Assembly: GCA_947632585.1 (NCBI GenBank)
Contig: CANRPS010000008.1
Coordinates: 1 to 45,082 of the forward strand
Direction of reading: 5' to 3'
Length of the DNA: 45,082 bases
DNA from: an uncultured Clostridia bacterium
GTDB lineage: Bacteria > Bacillota > Clostridia > TANB77 > CAG-508
This document shows, piece by piece, positions 1 through 8,153 of this stretch; the first letter of the stretch is position 1, and every line of letters starts with the position of its first letter. The notes beneath the pieces are model-generated. The model made no database searches. It was not told the origin of the DNA and saw only the letters and a list, made by a program, of their open reading frames with translations. The position numbers were made by a program, and so were the translations under genes.

Positions 1-102
1 AAAAAAAGCTTTAAATTGCTTTAAAATCAAAGAATTTTCTATTTTCAAAAATTTCGCAGAATATTTACTTCTACGAAGCAGAAATGGGGAGGATAAAATA
101 TA

Positions 103-1461
103 ATGGAATCAAAACTTACAAGAGAAAAAACAAAAATAACAACAAACAAAAATGGTATAACATTAATAGCGCTAGTAGTAACAATAATAGTATTATTAAT
201 ACTAGCAGGAATATCAATAATGATGCTTACAGGACAAAATGGAATATTGGTAAGAGCACAAGAAGCAGGAGCAAAAACATCACATGCAGAATTATATGAG
301 ACATTAAATTTAGAATCAGCAGAATATATGACAGAATCAAGAATAGGGGAATACGGAGGATCTTTAATAGACTATTTGCTAGAAAAAGAATACATTGAAA
401 AAACCGAAGAAGAAGGAAAATACTTAATAAAAGTAGAAAACATATTAGGACAAAAAGGAAAATACGGAAATGGGACAGACGGAAAAACAGATGTATATAA
501 ATTAGAAGAAATAGAAAAAACCGAGGATGCTTCAAAAAATAAAACATACAAAGTAATATACTATGAAAAAACGGGAGATGAAGGAGTTCAATTGGGTGTT
601 TTATCAGATGGAGAAACAACAACAGCAACAACGACAGGCGTTACAACAATATCTTCAAAAGATTTTATTTTAATGGATAAGCTTCAAATACCCGAAGAAG
701 AATTAGTGGACCCAATATATGATAGAATGAAGGAAAAAAACATAATGCTTCTTTCACCTGAAAATCTAGAGAAATTAGGTATATCGACTAAAGACTTTGT
801 AGTTTCTGCTTTAGGATTTGATACATATGATAGTTTAAAAGAAGCAGCAAATAGTGAACAAGATGAAACAAAGAAAAATGCGTATTCAGAAATTGTTGAA
901 ATAATAGAAACACCACCAGCAGATATGCCTGAAAACCTTTATAATTGTGTGTTATGTATGGAAGCTTTAGCGTATTCTAGTGTTTATCCAGAGGAAAGTA
1001 AACTAAAATTAACAGCACCAGATGGAGAAGCTTATATTTATATAGAATTAAAAGAAAATACAGAAGGGAATCCACAAACAGATAAAGTCACTATATATTC
1101 AGTTGATAGAGCAGGAGATTATGAATTTAATATGCAAATGAAAGAGAAAAAATATAAAGCTACATTTAAAGTAAACCAATATGAAATTTTGGTGGGAAAT
1201 GGATTCTGCGTATATGATTTCAATAATAAGAAGTATTTAAAAATATCAAGTGGAAAAGTGACAATAGATGGAAAAGAAATAAACCTTGTTCCAGTAGAAG
1301 AGGGCAATGAAACACATTATATCTGCAAAAAAGAAGACTTACAAGAAGAAACAGCGACAACAATAGATTCTGTACGAATTAAATTTGAATGTGAAGGTAA
1401 TATAACTATTGAAAAAGATTTGGGTGCATTAAGTTTTTTAATTGGCTTAATTGTACAATAG
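103..1461 (+). CDS. Pilin-like protein with class III (prepilin) signal
   Basis: This 452-residue protein opens with a charged stretch, then NKNG followed by a roughly 25-residue hydrophobic helix (ITLIALVVTIIVLLILAGIS), the arrangement of type IV pilin/pseudopilin precursors cleaved after Gly by a prepilin peptidase. The usual Glu at mature position 5 is replaced by Ala, a variant common in clostridial pilin-like proteins. The rest is a large hydrophilic exported domain without a motif I recognise. The start is chosen because a GGGGAGG ribosome site lies about 8 bases upstream; an overlapping ATG at 84 in another frame is a shadow. No pilus assembly genes are nearby, so it may use machinery elsewhere. 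The N-terminal class is confident, the function is not known. Confidence 0.8.
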   Translation: MESKLTREKTKITTNKNGITLIALVVTIIVLLILAGISIMMLTGQNGILVRAQEAGAKTSHAELYETLNLESAEYMTESRIGEYGGSLIDYLLEKEYIEKTEEEGKYLIKVENILGQKGKYGNGTDGKTDVYKLEEIEKTEDASKNKTYKVIYYEKTGDEGVQLGVLSDGETTTATTTGVTTISSKDFILMDKLQIPEEELVDPIYDRMKEKNIMLLSPENLEKLGISTKDFVVSALGFDTYDSLKEAANSEQDETKKNAYSEIVEIIETPPADMPENLYNCVLCMEALAYSSVYPEESKLKLTAPDGEAYIYIELKENTEGNPQTDKVTIYSVDRAGDYEFNMQMKEKKYKATFKVNQYEILVGNGFCVYDFNNKKYLKISSGKVTIDGKEINLVPVEEGNETHYICKKEDLQEETATTIDSVRIKFECEGNITIEKDLGALSFLIGLIVQ

Positions 1462-1488
1462 TTTAATATATAATTTATATATGGTAAA

Positions 1489-1523
1489 AATATTGCAGGA
1501 CAAGTAGTTCTGTAATATTTTTT
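1489..1523 (+). terminator. Rho-independent terminator after the pilin-like gene
   Basis: A 13-base stem (1489-1501 with 1507-1519, two G-U pairs) around a 5-base loop is followed directly by a run of T. It separates the pilin-like gene from the Asp23 operon. Confidence 0.75.
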
Positions 1524-1558
1524 ATTGTAAAAATTATGAATAAAATTTCTAAAAATAG

Positions 1559-1587
1559 TTGTAAATTTATATCAAAACTGATATACT
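1559..1587 (+). promoter_or_regulatory. Sigma-A-type promoter of the Asp23/nusB operon
   Basis: TTGTAA at 1559-1564 and TATACT at 1582-1587 are separated by exactly 17 bases and lie about 40 bases upstream of the first gene of the operon. Confidence 0.6.
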
Positions 1588-1629
1588 ACTATAAAAGTAG
1601 ATTTGATTTTTTAGTAAGGAGGGTGAATT

Positions 1630-2055
1630 ATGGAAGAAAAGAAAGAAGAAAAGATATTAGAAGAAGAAAATGTAGCAGAAGGAATACAAATATCAAGTGA
1701 AGTAATAGCAGTAATAGCAGGAGTCGCTGTATCTGAAATACCAGGAGTATTTAGTATGGATGGAGGTTTTGCAGGAGGAATTTCTGAGGTATTAAAGGGA
1801 AAGAAAAACTTAGCTAAAGGAATAAAAGTAGATTCATCAGACGGAAAAACAAAAATAGATGTAAATATAATTGTTGAATATGGTGCCAGAATACCTGATG
1901 TAGCATATGAAATACAAAATAGAGTAAAAACAGCAATAGAAAATATGACAGGACTAAAGGTAGAAACAGTAAATGTACATGTTCAAGGAGTAAATACTCA
2001 AAGCTTAAATAGTGAAAATGATAATAATGAACCAAAAGAAGAAGGAAAGGAATAA
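1630..2055 (+). CDS. Asp23/Gls24 family envelope stress response protein
   Basis: The 141-residue product carries the Asp23 (DUF322) core: ISSEVIAVIAGVAVSEIPGV near residues 21-41, then a beta-rich VDVNIIVEYG-type strand and a NVHVQGV ending. Family members form a membrane-associated shell through the AmaP anchor and respond to envelope stress in Gram-positive bacteria. An AAGGAGG ribosome site is 6-7 bases upstream. The acidic tail overlaps only a spurious ORF. The amaP-like gene, a DUF2273 gene and nusB follow immediately, the conserved clostridial arrangement. Confidence 0.92.
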   Translation: MEEKKEEKILEEENVAEGIQISSEVIAVIAGVAVSEIPGVFSMDGGFAGGISEVLKGKKNLAKGIKVDSSDGKTKIDVNIIVEYGARIPDVAYEIQNRVKTAIENMTGLKVETVNVHVQGVNTQSLNSENDNNEPKEEGKE

Positions 2056-2059
2056 AGAA

Positions 2060-2593
2060 ATGAAAAAATTAGATAAAGTAATATTAGTTCTATTTTCAGT
2101 TTTAATATTATTACAATCAATAATAGTAATGTTTTTAGTTGCAGGTTGGCTAGACTTAAGAATAGTTAATAGATTTGTATCAATAGCTTTGAATAATGAA
2201 AATCATGCAAAAATAATATTAATAGTAGAAGTGGTTTTACTATTACTTTCTTTAAAATGTATATTTTTTGAACCAGCACCTAAAGAACACAAAGAAAAAG
2301 GTATACTTATGCAAAATGATAATGGAAAACTATTAATATCTAAAACAACATTAGAAAATATAGTTTCATCTGTAATAAAAGGATTTGATAGTGTAGAAAT
2401 TGTGTCTGTTTTAGTTGATGTAGACACTTTAAACAATTTAATAGTTGCAGTAAATGTTATAGTTGGAAAAGATGTAATAATTAAAGAACTAACTTTAAAT
2501 ATGCAAAACAAAATAAAAGAAGCTATAAAGAAAACATCAGATTTAGAAGTTAAATCAGTAAATGTTAAAATAAAAGATATAGTCGTTGAGTAA
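2060..2593 (+). CDS. amaP: Alkaline shock response membrane anchor protein AmaP
   Basis: 178 residues with two N-terminal membrane segments (about residues 5-28 and 49-68) and a C-terminal Asp23-like domain rich in VxVxV strands, as in AmaP, which anchors Asp23 at the membrane. I start at the ATG at 2060, four bases after the Asp23 stop and preceded by GGAAAGG, rather than at an upstream in-frame ATG inside the Asp23 gene that would add 16 residues of polar sequence. It is the second gene of the operon. Confidence 0.85.
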   Translation: MKKLDKVILVLFSVLILLQSIIVMFLVAGWLDLRIVNRFVSIALNNENHAKIILIVEVVLLLLSLKCIFFEPAPKEHKEKGILMQNDNGKLLISKTTLENIVSSVIKGFDSVEIVSVLVDVDTLNNLIVAVNVIVGKDVIIKELTLNMQNKIKEAIKKTSDLEVKSVNVKIKDIVVE

Positions 2594-2635
2594 AATGTAG
2601 TATAAAATATTGTTAAATTTAGAAAGGATTTTCTT

Positions 2636-2839
2636 ATGGAAAGTTTACGTGAATTTTGGAATAATTATAAGGGTGCAATTATAGGTATAGTAATTGCTAT
2701 ACTAGTTTTAATTACAAAGTTATATAATTTAATTATAGGAATTATATTAATTGTTATAGGAGCAATAGTAGGAAATTACATACAACAAAATAAAGAAGAA
2801 GTTAAGGAGAAAATAAAGAAATTTATAGACAAAATATAA
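2636..2839 (+). CDS. DUF2273 family small membrane protein
   Basis: 67 residues: a short amphipathic start ([17 protein letters not shown]), two closely spaced hydrophobic segments with small residues between them, and a lysine/glutamate-rich tail. This matches DUF2273 proteins, which occur between amaP and asp23/nusB in many Firmicutes and probably join the same membrane complex. An AGAAAGGA site precedes the ATG. The family is confident; the molecular role is not known. Confidence 0.85.
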   Translation: MESLREFWNNYKGAIIGIVIAILVLITKLYNLIIGIILIVIGAIVGNYIQQNKEEVKEKIKKFIDKI

Positions 2840-2855
2840 GGGGAAAAAATTAAAA

Positions 2856-3266
2856 ATGAAAAGATCTGAAATAAGAGAACTGGCTTTTAAATTAATTTAT
2901 AGTTTGGAAATTCAAAAAGATTATGACATAGAAGAACAAATAGATTTATATTTAGAAAATAATCAAATAGAGAAAAAAGAAGCAATAGAATATATAAAAG
3001 ATTGTATAAAAGGAATAGACGAAAAAAAAGAAGAAATAACAAAAATAATAGAAAATTCTTTAGTTTCAGATTGGAAAATAGAAAGAATTTCTAAAGTAAA
3101 CTTAAGTTTATTGAAACTTGCTATATATGAAATAAAATATAAAGACATACCATATAAAGTTGAAATAAACGAAGTAGTTGAATTAGCAAAAACTTATGGA
3201 GAAGATACATCAAGTAGATTTATAAATGGGGCTTTAGCAAAAGTTGTTAAAGACTTAGAAAAATAA
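2856..3266 (+). CDS. nusB: Transcription antitermination protein NusB
   Basis: A 136-residue all-helical protein, the usual NusB length. The N-terminal [14 protein letters not shown] helix and the C-terminal [19 protein letters not shown] followed by [12 protein letters not shown] are the diagnostic NusB segments. NusB binds boxA RNA with NusE (S10) and promotes antitermination of rRNA operons. It lies 17 bases after the DUF2273 gene behind a GGGGA ribosome site. Confidence 0.95.
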   Translation: MKRSEIRELAFKLIYSLEIQKDYDIEEQIDLYLENNQIEKKEAIEYIKDCIKGIDEKKEEITKIIENSLVSDWKIERISKVNLSLLKLAIYEIKYKDIPYKVEINEVVELAKTYGEDTSSRFINGALAKVVKDLEK

Positions 3267-3292
3267 AGGCAAATCTTTTATAAGATTTGCCT
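3267..3292 (+). terminator. Perfect hairpin between nusB and xseA
   Basis: An 11-base perfect inverted repeat (3267-3277 with 3282-3292, 4-base loop) starts right after the nusB stop. Only a weak TATATT follows it, so it may be an attenuator or an mRNA-stabilising hairpin rather than a full terminator. Confidence 0.5.
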
Positions 3293-3316
3293 ATATTAGG
3301 TTAGAAAGGGAACGTT

Positions 3317-4510
3317 ATGAACTATGAAGAACAGGCTGTTAGTGTTTCTGACTTAAATATGTACATAAAAAATAAAATAGCATCAGATGAAGCACTAAAT
3401 GCAGTAATAGTAAAGGGTGAAATATCAAATTTCAAAGCACATTATACAGGACATTTTTATTTCACATTAAAAGATGAAAAATCATTAATAAAATGTATAA
3501 TGTTTAAAAGTTTTGCAGAAAGAATTAACTTTAGACCCAAAGATGGTATGAAAGTTATTATATTTGGATCTGTGTCAGTATTTGAAAGAGATGGAATATA
3601 CCAGATATATGCAAAAGCAATGCAAGAACAAGGTGTAGGAGATTTATATGCAGCATATGAAAAATTAAAACAAGACTTAGAAAAAGAAGGTCTATTTAGT
3701 CCTTCACATAAGGTTAAAATTCCATTAAAACCAAAAGTAATAGGAGTTTTAACATCAAAAACAGGGGCAGTAATAAGAGACATAATAAATGTTTCTACAA
3801 GAAGAAACCCAAATTGTTACATAAGACTTTTACCAGTACCAGTGCAAGGACCAGGAGCAGCTGAAGAAATTGTAAAAGGAATAAAATTAATGAATGAAAA
3901 AAAATTGGCTGATGTTATAATATTAGCTAGAGGAGGAGGGTCATTAGAAGACTTGTGGCCATTTAATGAAGAGATAGTAGCAAGAGCTATATATGATTCT
4001 GAACTTCCTATAATATCAGCTGTAGGACATGAAACAGATTTTACTATAGCGGATTTTGTTGCAGATTTAAGAGCCCCAACACCATCTGCTGCAGCTGAAC
4101 TTGCAAATCCAGATATATATGAATTAAAAAATAAAATAAATACTTTAAGAGAAAGAGCAAGAATAGATTTAAATAAAAAAATAGAAATACTAAAACTCAA
4201 ATTGAATAGACTAATAACATCAAGAGCTTTAAAAGAACCATTTAAAAATATGGAAAATAACTATTTAAGAATTGATGGATTAATAAAAAGAATGGAAAGT
4301 TCAATTTTAGCTAAACAAAAAGAAAAAGAAAAAATATTTCAAACTAATGTATCAAAATTAGATGCATTAAGCCCTTTAAAAACACTTGCAAGAGGATATA
4401 GCATTACTGAAAAGGAAGGAAAAATGATAAAATCTTCTAAAGATTTAATTAAAGGAGATAAAATAAGTCTTAAATTTATAGATGGCGAAAAAAATGCCGA
4501 AATTATCTAG
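3317..4510 (+). CDS. xseA: Exodeoxyribonuclease VII large subunit
   Basis: 397 residues. An N-terminal OB-fold (VSDLNMYIKNKIASDEAL, then VKGEISNFKAHYTGHFYFTL) is followed by the catalytic segments RGGGSLEDLWPFNEE and GHETDFTIADFVADLRAPTP near residues 213-258, then a coiled-coil C-terminus. With XseB it degrades single-stranded DNA from both ends. GAAAGGGA precedes the ATG. The small subunit lies downstream with one small gene in between. Confidence 0.96.
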   Translation: MNYEEQAVSVSDLNMYIKNKIASDEALNAVIVKGEISNFKAHYTGHFYFTLKDEKSLIKCIMFKSFAERINFRPKDGMKVIIFGSVSVFERDGIYQIYAKAMQEQGVGDLYAAYEKLKQDLEKEGLFSPSHKVKIPLKPKVIGVLTSKTGAVIRDIINVSTRRNPNCYIRLLPVPVQGPGAAEEIVKGIKLMNEKKLADVIILARGGGSLEDLWPFNEEIVARAIYDSELPIISAVGHETDFTIADFVADLRAPTPSAAAELANPDIYELKNKINTLRERARIDLNKKIEILKLKLNRLITSRALKEPFKNMENNYLRIDGLIKRMESSILAKQKEKEKIFQTNVSKLDALSPLKTLARGYSITEKEGKMIKSSKDLIKGDKISLKFIDGEKNAEII

Positions 4511-4545
4511 TTATATTTAATATAATAAAAAGAAAAGAGGAAGAA

Positions 4546-4995
4546 ATGGTAAATAAAAAAATAGTAGTTATTTGTTCGATAATAGCAATAATTATAGTGG
4601 GTACTATTGTAGGTATTAATATAAAAAAATGGAGAAAATATTATTTTAATGATATAGAAAAAACAAATAGTTTAGAAAATGACATAACTAATAATACGAA
4701 TACAACAATTGAAAACGAAACAAATAAAACGTCTACAGAAAATGTAGTAGACGAATCTTCAAATATTATTCGTGGAGAAGAAGAACAAAATACAACTTCT
4801 TCTGAAGGTGACAAGTCAGAAGAAGCAATTTCACTTGCAAAAAAAGAATGGGGAGAAACAGATGAAACAGTATATTACACAATAGATAATGTTTCTGGTA
4901 ACATATATACTATTTCAGTAAGAAGTAAATCAAGCACTGCACAATTAGCAGAATATGAAGTGGATATATCAAATAAAAAAGTAACAATACAATAA
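4546..4995 (+). CDS. Membrane-anchored protein with PepSY-like C-terminal domain
   Basis: 149 residues. One N-terminal transmembrane segment (about residues 5-23) is followed by an Asn/Thr/Glu-rich linker (about residues 35-90). The compact C-terminal domain begins with EEAISLAKKEWG and runs through YTIDNVSGNIYTISVRS to YEVDISNKKVTIQ, resembling a PepSY-type fold. It sits between xseA and xseB. The topology is clear; the domain name is tentative and the role unknown. Confidence 0.65.
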   Translation: MVNKKIVVICSIIAIIIVGTIVGINIKKWRKYYFNDIEKTNSLENDITNNTNTTIENETNKTSTENVVDESSNIIRGEEEQNTTSSEGDKSEEAISLAKKEWGETDETVYYTIDNVSGNIYTISVRSKSSTAQLAEYEVDISNKKVTIQ

Positions 4996-5014
4996 AAATT
5001 AGAAAGGGATAATT

Positions 5015-5242
5015 ATGGAAAAAAAAGAGAACTTTGAAGAAAAAATGGAACAACTAGAAAAAATAGTTGCAGAACTAGAAAAAGGAGATCTAAGTTTAGA
5101 AAACTCAGTAGAAAAATTTGAACAAGGTATTAAAATTTCAAAAGAATGTTCAAAGCTATTAGAAGATACAGAGAAAAAAATAACGATTATTTTAGAAAAA
5201 GATGGAGAATTAAAAGAAGAAAACTTCACACCTGAAGCTTAA
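5015..5242 (+). CDS. xseB: Exodeoxyribonuclease VII small subunit
   Basis: 75 residues, the usual XseB length. The family core is present: FEEKMEQLEKIVAELEKGDL, then SLENSVEKFEQGIK and LLEDTEKKI. It forms the helical subunit that binds XseA. GAAAGGGA lies upstream and the next gene follows after about 30 bases. Confidence 0.93.
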   Translation: MEKKENFEEKMEQLEKIVAELEKGDLSLENSVEKFEQGIKISKECSKLLEDTEKKITIILEKDGELKEENFTPEA

Positions 5243-5273
5243 CTTATAAATATATTAATGGAGGGAACAAAAA

Positions 5274-5705
5274 GTGGATTTCATGATAAGATACAGATTT
5301 ATAATAGTACCACTTATTACTTGGTTTGTAATTCAAACATTTAAAGTATTATGGGATTTAATAACAACTAAAAAATTTAATTTTAAAAGAATACTAGGAG
5401 CAGGAGGAATGCCAAGCTCTCATTCAGCAATAGTTATGGTACTAACAGTTATGACTGGAAGAGAAGTAGGTTTTGATAGCTATATTTTTGCTTTAGCATT
5501 AGTATTTTCATGTGTTGTAATGTATGACGCTGCAGGAGTTAGAAGAGCAGCCGGAAAACAGGCAAGATTATTAAATAAAATAATTGAGACACCAGGACTT
5601 ACTGGAAATCAAGTTCAAGAAAAATTAGTAGAAGTATTAGGACATACACCAGTAGAGGTTTTTGTAGGAGCTCTTATTGGAATAATAGTAGGGAGTATTT
5701 TTTAA
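5274..5705 (+). CDS. Divergent PAP2 family membrane protein (YuiD-like)
   Basis: 143 residues with about four membrane segments. The divergent PAP2 signature is present: GGMPSSHSAIVMVLT near residues 43-57, MYDAAGVRRAAGKQA near 83-97 and LGHTPVEVFVGALIG near the end. Family members are predicted membrane phosphatases; the substrate is unknown. The GTG start is 8 bases after GGAGGG; the in-frame ATG at 5283 is an alternative. The stop overlaps the next ATG by one base (TAATG), indicating coupling. Confidence 0.88.
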   Translation: MDFMIRYRFIIVPLITWFVIQTFKVLWDLITTKKFNFKRILGAGGMPSSHSAIVMVLTVMTGREVGFDSYIFALALVFSCVVMYDAAGVRRAAGKQARLLNKIIETPGLTGNQVQEKLVEVLGHTPVEVFVGALIGIIVGSIF

Positions 5706-6958
5706 TGAAAGTTTTAATAATAGGTGGAGGTCCAGCTGGTATGATGGCAGCTATTGCTGCTAAACAAAACAAAAATAATGAGGTTATATTATTAGAAAAA
5801 AATAAAAAATTAGGAAAAAAACTATTAATTACAGGCAAAGGAAGATGTAATATTACATCTTCACTAAATATGGAAGAATTTATAAAAAACATTCCTACTA
5901 ATGGAAAATTTTTATATAGTGCTTTTAATGAATTCACTAACAGAGATATAATAAATTTGTTAGAAAGAAATGGACTAAAAGTAAAAGAAGAAAGAGGAAA
6001 CAGAATATTTCCTGTAACAGATAAATCTCAAGATGTTTTAAATTGTTTTGAAAATGAGTTAAAGAAATTGGGAGTGAAAGTATTATTAGAAAGTAAAGTA
6101 ACAGATATTTTACTAGATAAAAGTAAAAACATAAAAGGTGTAAAAACTGAAAATGGAGAAATTATGGGAGACAAAATAATAATTGCAACAGGTGGAAAAA
6201 GTTATCCATTAACAGGTTCAACAGGAGATGGATATATTTTTGCTAAAAAAGTAGGACATAATATTATAAAAGCAAGACCATCTTTAGTACCATTAGAAGT
6301 ATATGAAAAAAATATGTGTAGCAAACTTCAAGGATTAAGTCTTAAAAATGTAAAGATAAAAATAGAAGATAAAACAAATAAAAAGACGATATATGAAGAT
6401 TTTGGCGAAATGTTATTTACACATTTTGGTGTTTCTGGACCAATAGTTTTAAGCTTATCTGCACATTTAGTTAGATATAAAAACATTGAAAACTTGTTAA
6501 ATACAAAAAATATAAAATTTTATATAGACCTAAAACCAGCTTTAACAGAGGAACAATTAGATTTAAGAGTATTAAGAGACTTTGAAGAAAACAAAAATAA
6601 AAATTTTAAAAATAGTTTAAATAAATTGTTACCTCAAAAATTAATTCCTATTATAATAGAACTTTCAAAAATAAATCCTGAAAAACAGGTTAATTCTATT
6701 ACTAAACAAGAAAGACTATCATTGGTTAAATTACTAAAAAAATTTGAATTAACAATAAGAGATTTTAGAAAAATAGATGAGGCAATAATAACAAATGGAG
6801 GAATAGATATAAAAGAAGTAAATCCTAAAACAATGGAATCTAAACTATTAAAAGGGCTTTATTTTGCAGGAGAAATATTAGATGTAGATGGATATACTGG
6901 AGGATTTAATCTCCAAATTGCATATTCAACAGGATTTATAGCTGGACAGACTAATTGA
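5705..6958 (+). CDS. NAD(P)/FAD-dependent oxidoreductase, HI0933/YhiN family
   Basis: 417 residues. The N-terminal dinucleotide-binding motif GGGPAGMMAA is followed by ILLEKN, LLITGKGRCNIT (the HI0933 family signature), ATGGKSYPLTGSTGDGY, and the C-terminal flavin-contact segment EILDVDGYTGGFNLQIA. The family contains FAD but most members have no proven substrate. It is translationally coupled to the upstream PAP2-like gene. Confidence 0.92.
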   Translation: MKVLIIGGGPAGMMAAIAAKQNKNNEVILLEKNKKLGKKLLITGKGRCNITSSLNMEEFIKNIPTNGKFLYSAFNEFTNRDIINLLERNGLKVKEERGNRIFPVTDKSQDVLNCFENELKKLGVKVLLESKVTDILLDKSKNIKGVKTENGEIMGDKIIIATGGKSYPLTGSTGDGYIFAKKVGHNIIKARPSLVPLEVYEKNMCSKLQGLSLKNVKIKIEDKTNKKTIYEDFGEMLFTHFGVSGPIVLSLSAHLVRYKNIENLLNTKNIKFYIDLKPALTEEQLDLRVLRDFEENKNKNFKNSLNKLLPQKLIPIIIELSKINPEKQVNSITKQERLSLVKLLKKFELTIRDFRKIDEAIITNGGIDIKEVNPKTMESKLLKGLYFAGEILDVDGYTGGFNLQIAYSTGFIAGQTN

Positions 6959-7018
6959 AATTAATCTCTATAAAATATATTTTTTGTTACAAAAGAATTT
7001 TAAAATAAGGAGAAAAAA

Positions 7019-7648
7019 ATGAGTATAGATCTAGTAAGCAATGATTTAAAACAAGATATTTCAAGAAAATTAAATAAAAAAATAGATGAATTAAATGAAA
7101 AAGACTTACTCGAAATAAAAAGAATAATATTAAAATCAACTGATATTTATGAAAATGATACAGATTGTAATATAAAAGATTTAGAAAAATTAAAAAATTT
7201 AATAAATTGTTCTATCTTTAATTTTATTATAACAGAAGAAGAAATAAAAAATATAAAGCAAATAAAAAAACTTAAAACATTACAATTTGATAATTGTAGT
7301 ATTGAGAGTAAAACATTAAAATTTAATAAAAATATAGAAAATTTATTTATACATAATTGTAGTTTAACAGAGAATATCGAAATCTCAGGTAGAGGATTGA
7401 AAAGCATTAATATACTTGGAAACCATGAAACAACCGAAAAGGAAATTGATATATCATTATTTAAAAATATAGAATCTCTAGAAAACCTAGAAATACATTA
7501 TTATAAAATTATAGGACTCAACAATATCATTAAAAAGACTCCAAATTTAAAAAAATTGAATATTGATGGTTCTATTACAGAAGAAAATATAATTAAATTA
7601 AGTCAAAGAATAGAAATATCTCAAAATAAATTCTATCACTTAAATTAA
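7019..7648 (+). CDS. Unknown protein with leucine-rich-repeat-like pattern
   Basis: 209 residues, very rich in Ile, Leu, Asn and Lys. From about residue 55 the spacing of Leu/Ile and Asn (LKTLQFDNCSIESKTLKFN, then IENLFIHNCSLTENIEISG and LKSINILGN) suggests irregular leucine-rich repeats forming a solenoid. No signal peptide or membrane segment. AAGGAG precedes the ATG. First of three consecutive genes, separated by 31 and 9 bases, that end in a transglutaminase-like protein. Confidence 0.6.
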   Translation: MSIDLVSNDLKQDISRKLNKKIDELNEKDLLEIKRIILKSTDIYENDTDCNIKDLEKLKNLINCSIFNFIITEEEIKNIKQIKKLKTLQFDNCSIESKTLKFNKNIENLFIHNCSLTENIEISGRGLKSINILGNHETTEKEIDISLFKNIESLENLEIHYYKIIGLNNIIKKTPNLKKLNIDGSITEENIIKLSQRIEISQNKFYHLN

Positions 7649-7679
7649 TTAAAATACAAAAGTAAAATAGGAGTAAAAA

Positions 7680-8144
7680 ATGGAAGATACAGAACAAAAA
7701 AAAGCATATAAAGAAATATTAGTTATATTGGAAGAATTAGAATTGAAAAATGATATACCAAAAGATTTAATAGATATGTTTAAAAAAGAGCAAGATGTAA
7801 ATTGGAATTTTAATTTGGAAAAGGATAAACCCTTGGAAGAACAAAATCTAATGAAAGAAACTACCAACTTATTATCAGTACTATATATGACTTATATTTG
7901 CAAAGATAAAAAAGAACAAAAAGAATTAATAAAATCATATGAAAAAACACAAGAAGAAAAAGATAAAAAATATCTAGAAAACTTATTTGAAAGAAAAAAA
8001 GAAAAACAAATTTTAGATGATAAAGTTGAAAGTGAAAATAAGTCAGATTTAGTAATTTCTAAAACTAAATTATCTACAAAATTAAAAAATATATTAATTA
8101 ATTTGAAAAAATTTTTTCAAAACATTTTTAAAACAAAAAAATAA
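7680..8144 (+). CDS. Unknown lysine/glutamate-rich helical protein
   Basis: 154 residues, predicted mostly helical and highly charged, with a basic, Phe-rich end (LKKFFQNIFKTKK) that could be an amphipathic membrane-binding helix. I recognise no family. It sits 31 bases after the LRR-like gene and 9 bases before the transglutaminase-like gene, so it is almost certainly in the same operon. Confidence 0.55.
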   Translation: MEDTEQKKAYKEILVILEELELKNDIPKDLIDMFKKEQDVNWNFNLEKDKPLEEQNLMKETTNLLSVLYMTYICKDKKEQKELIKSYEKTQEEKDKKYLENLFERKKEKQILDDKVESENKSDLVISKTKLSTKLKNILINLKKFFQNIFKTKK

Positions 8145-8153
8145 GGAGTAATA

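Noticed and set aside
1..102. Features in the first 102 bases
   Set aside because: AT-rich repeats of TTTAAA type only; no convincing promoter or coding end could be supported.
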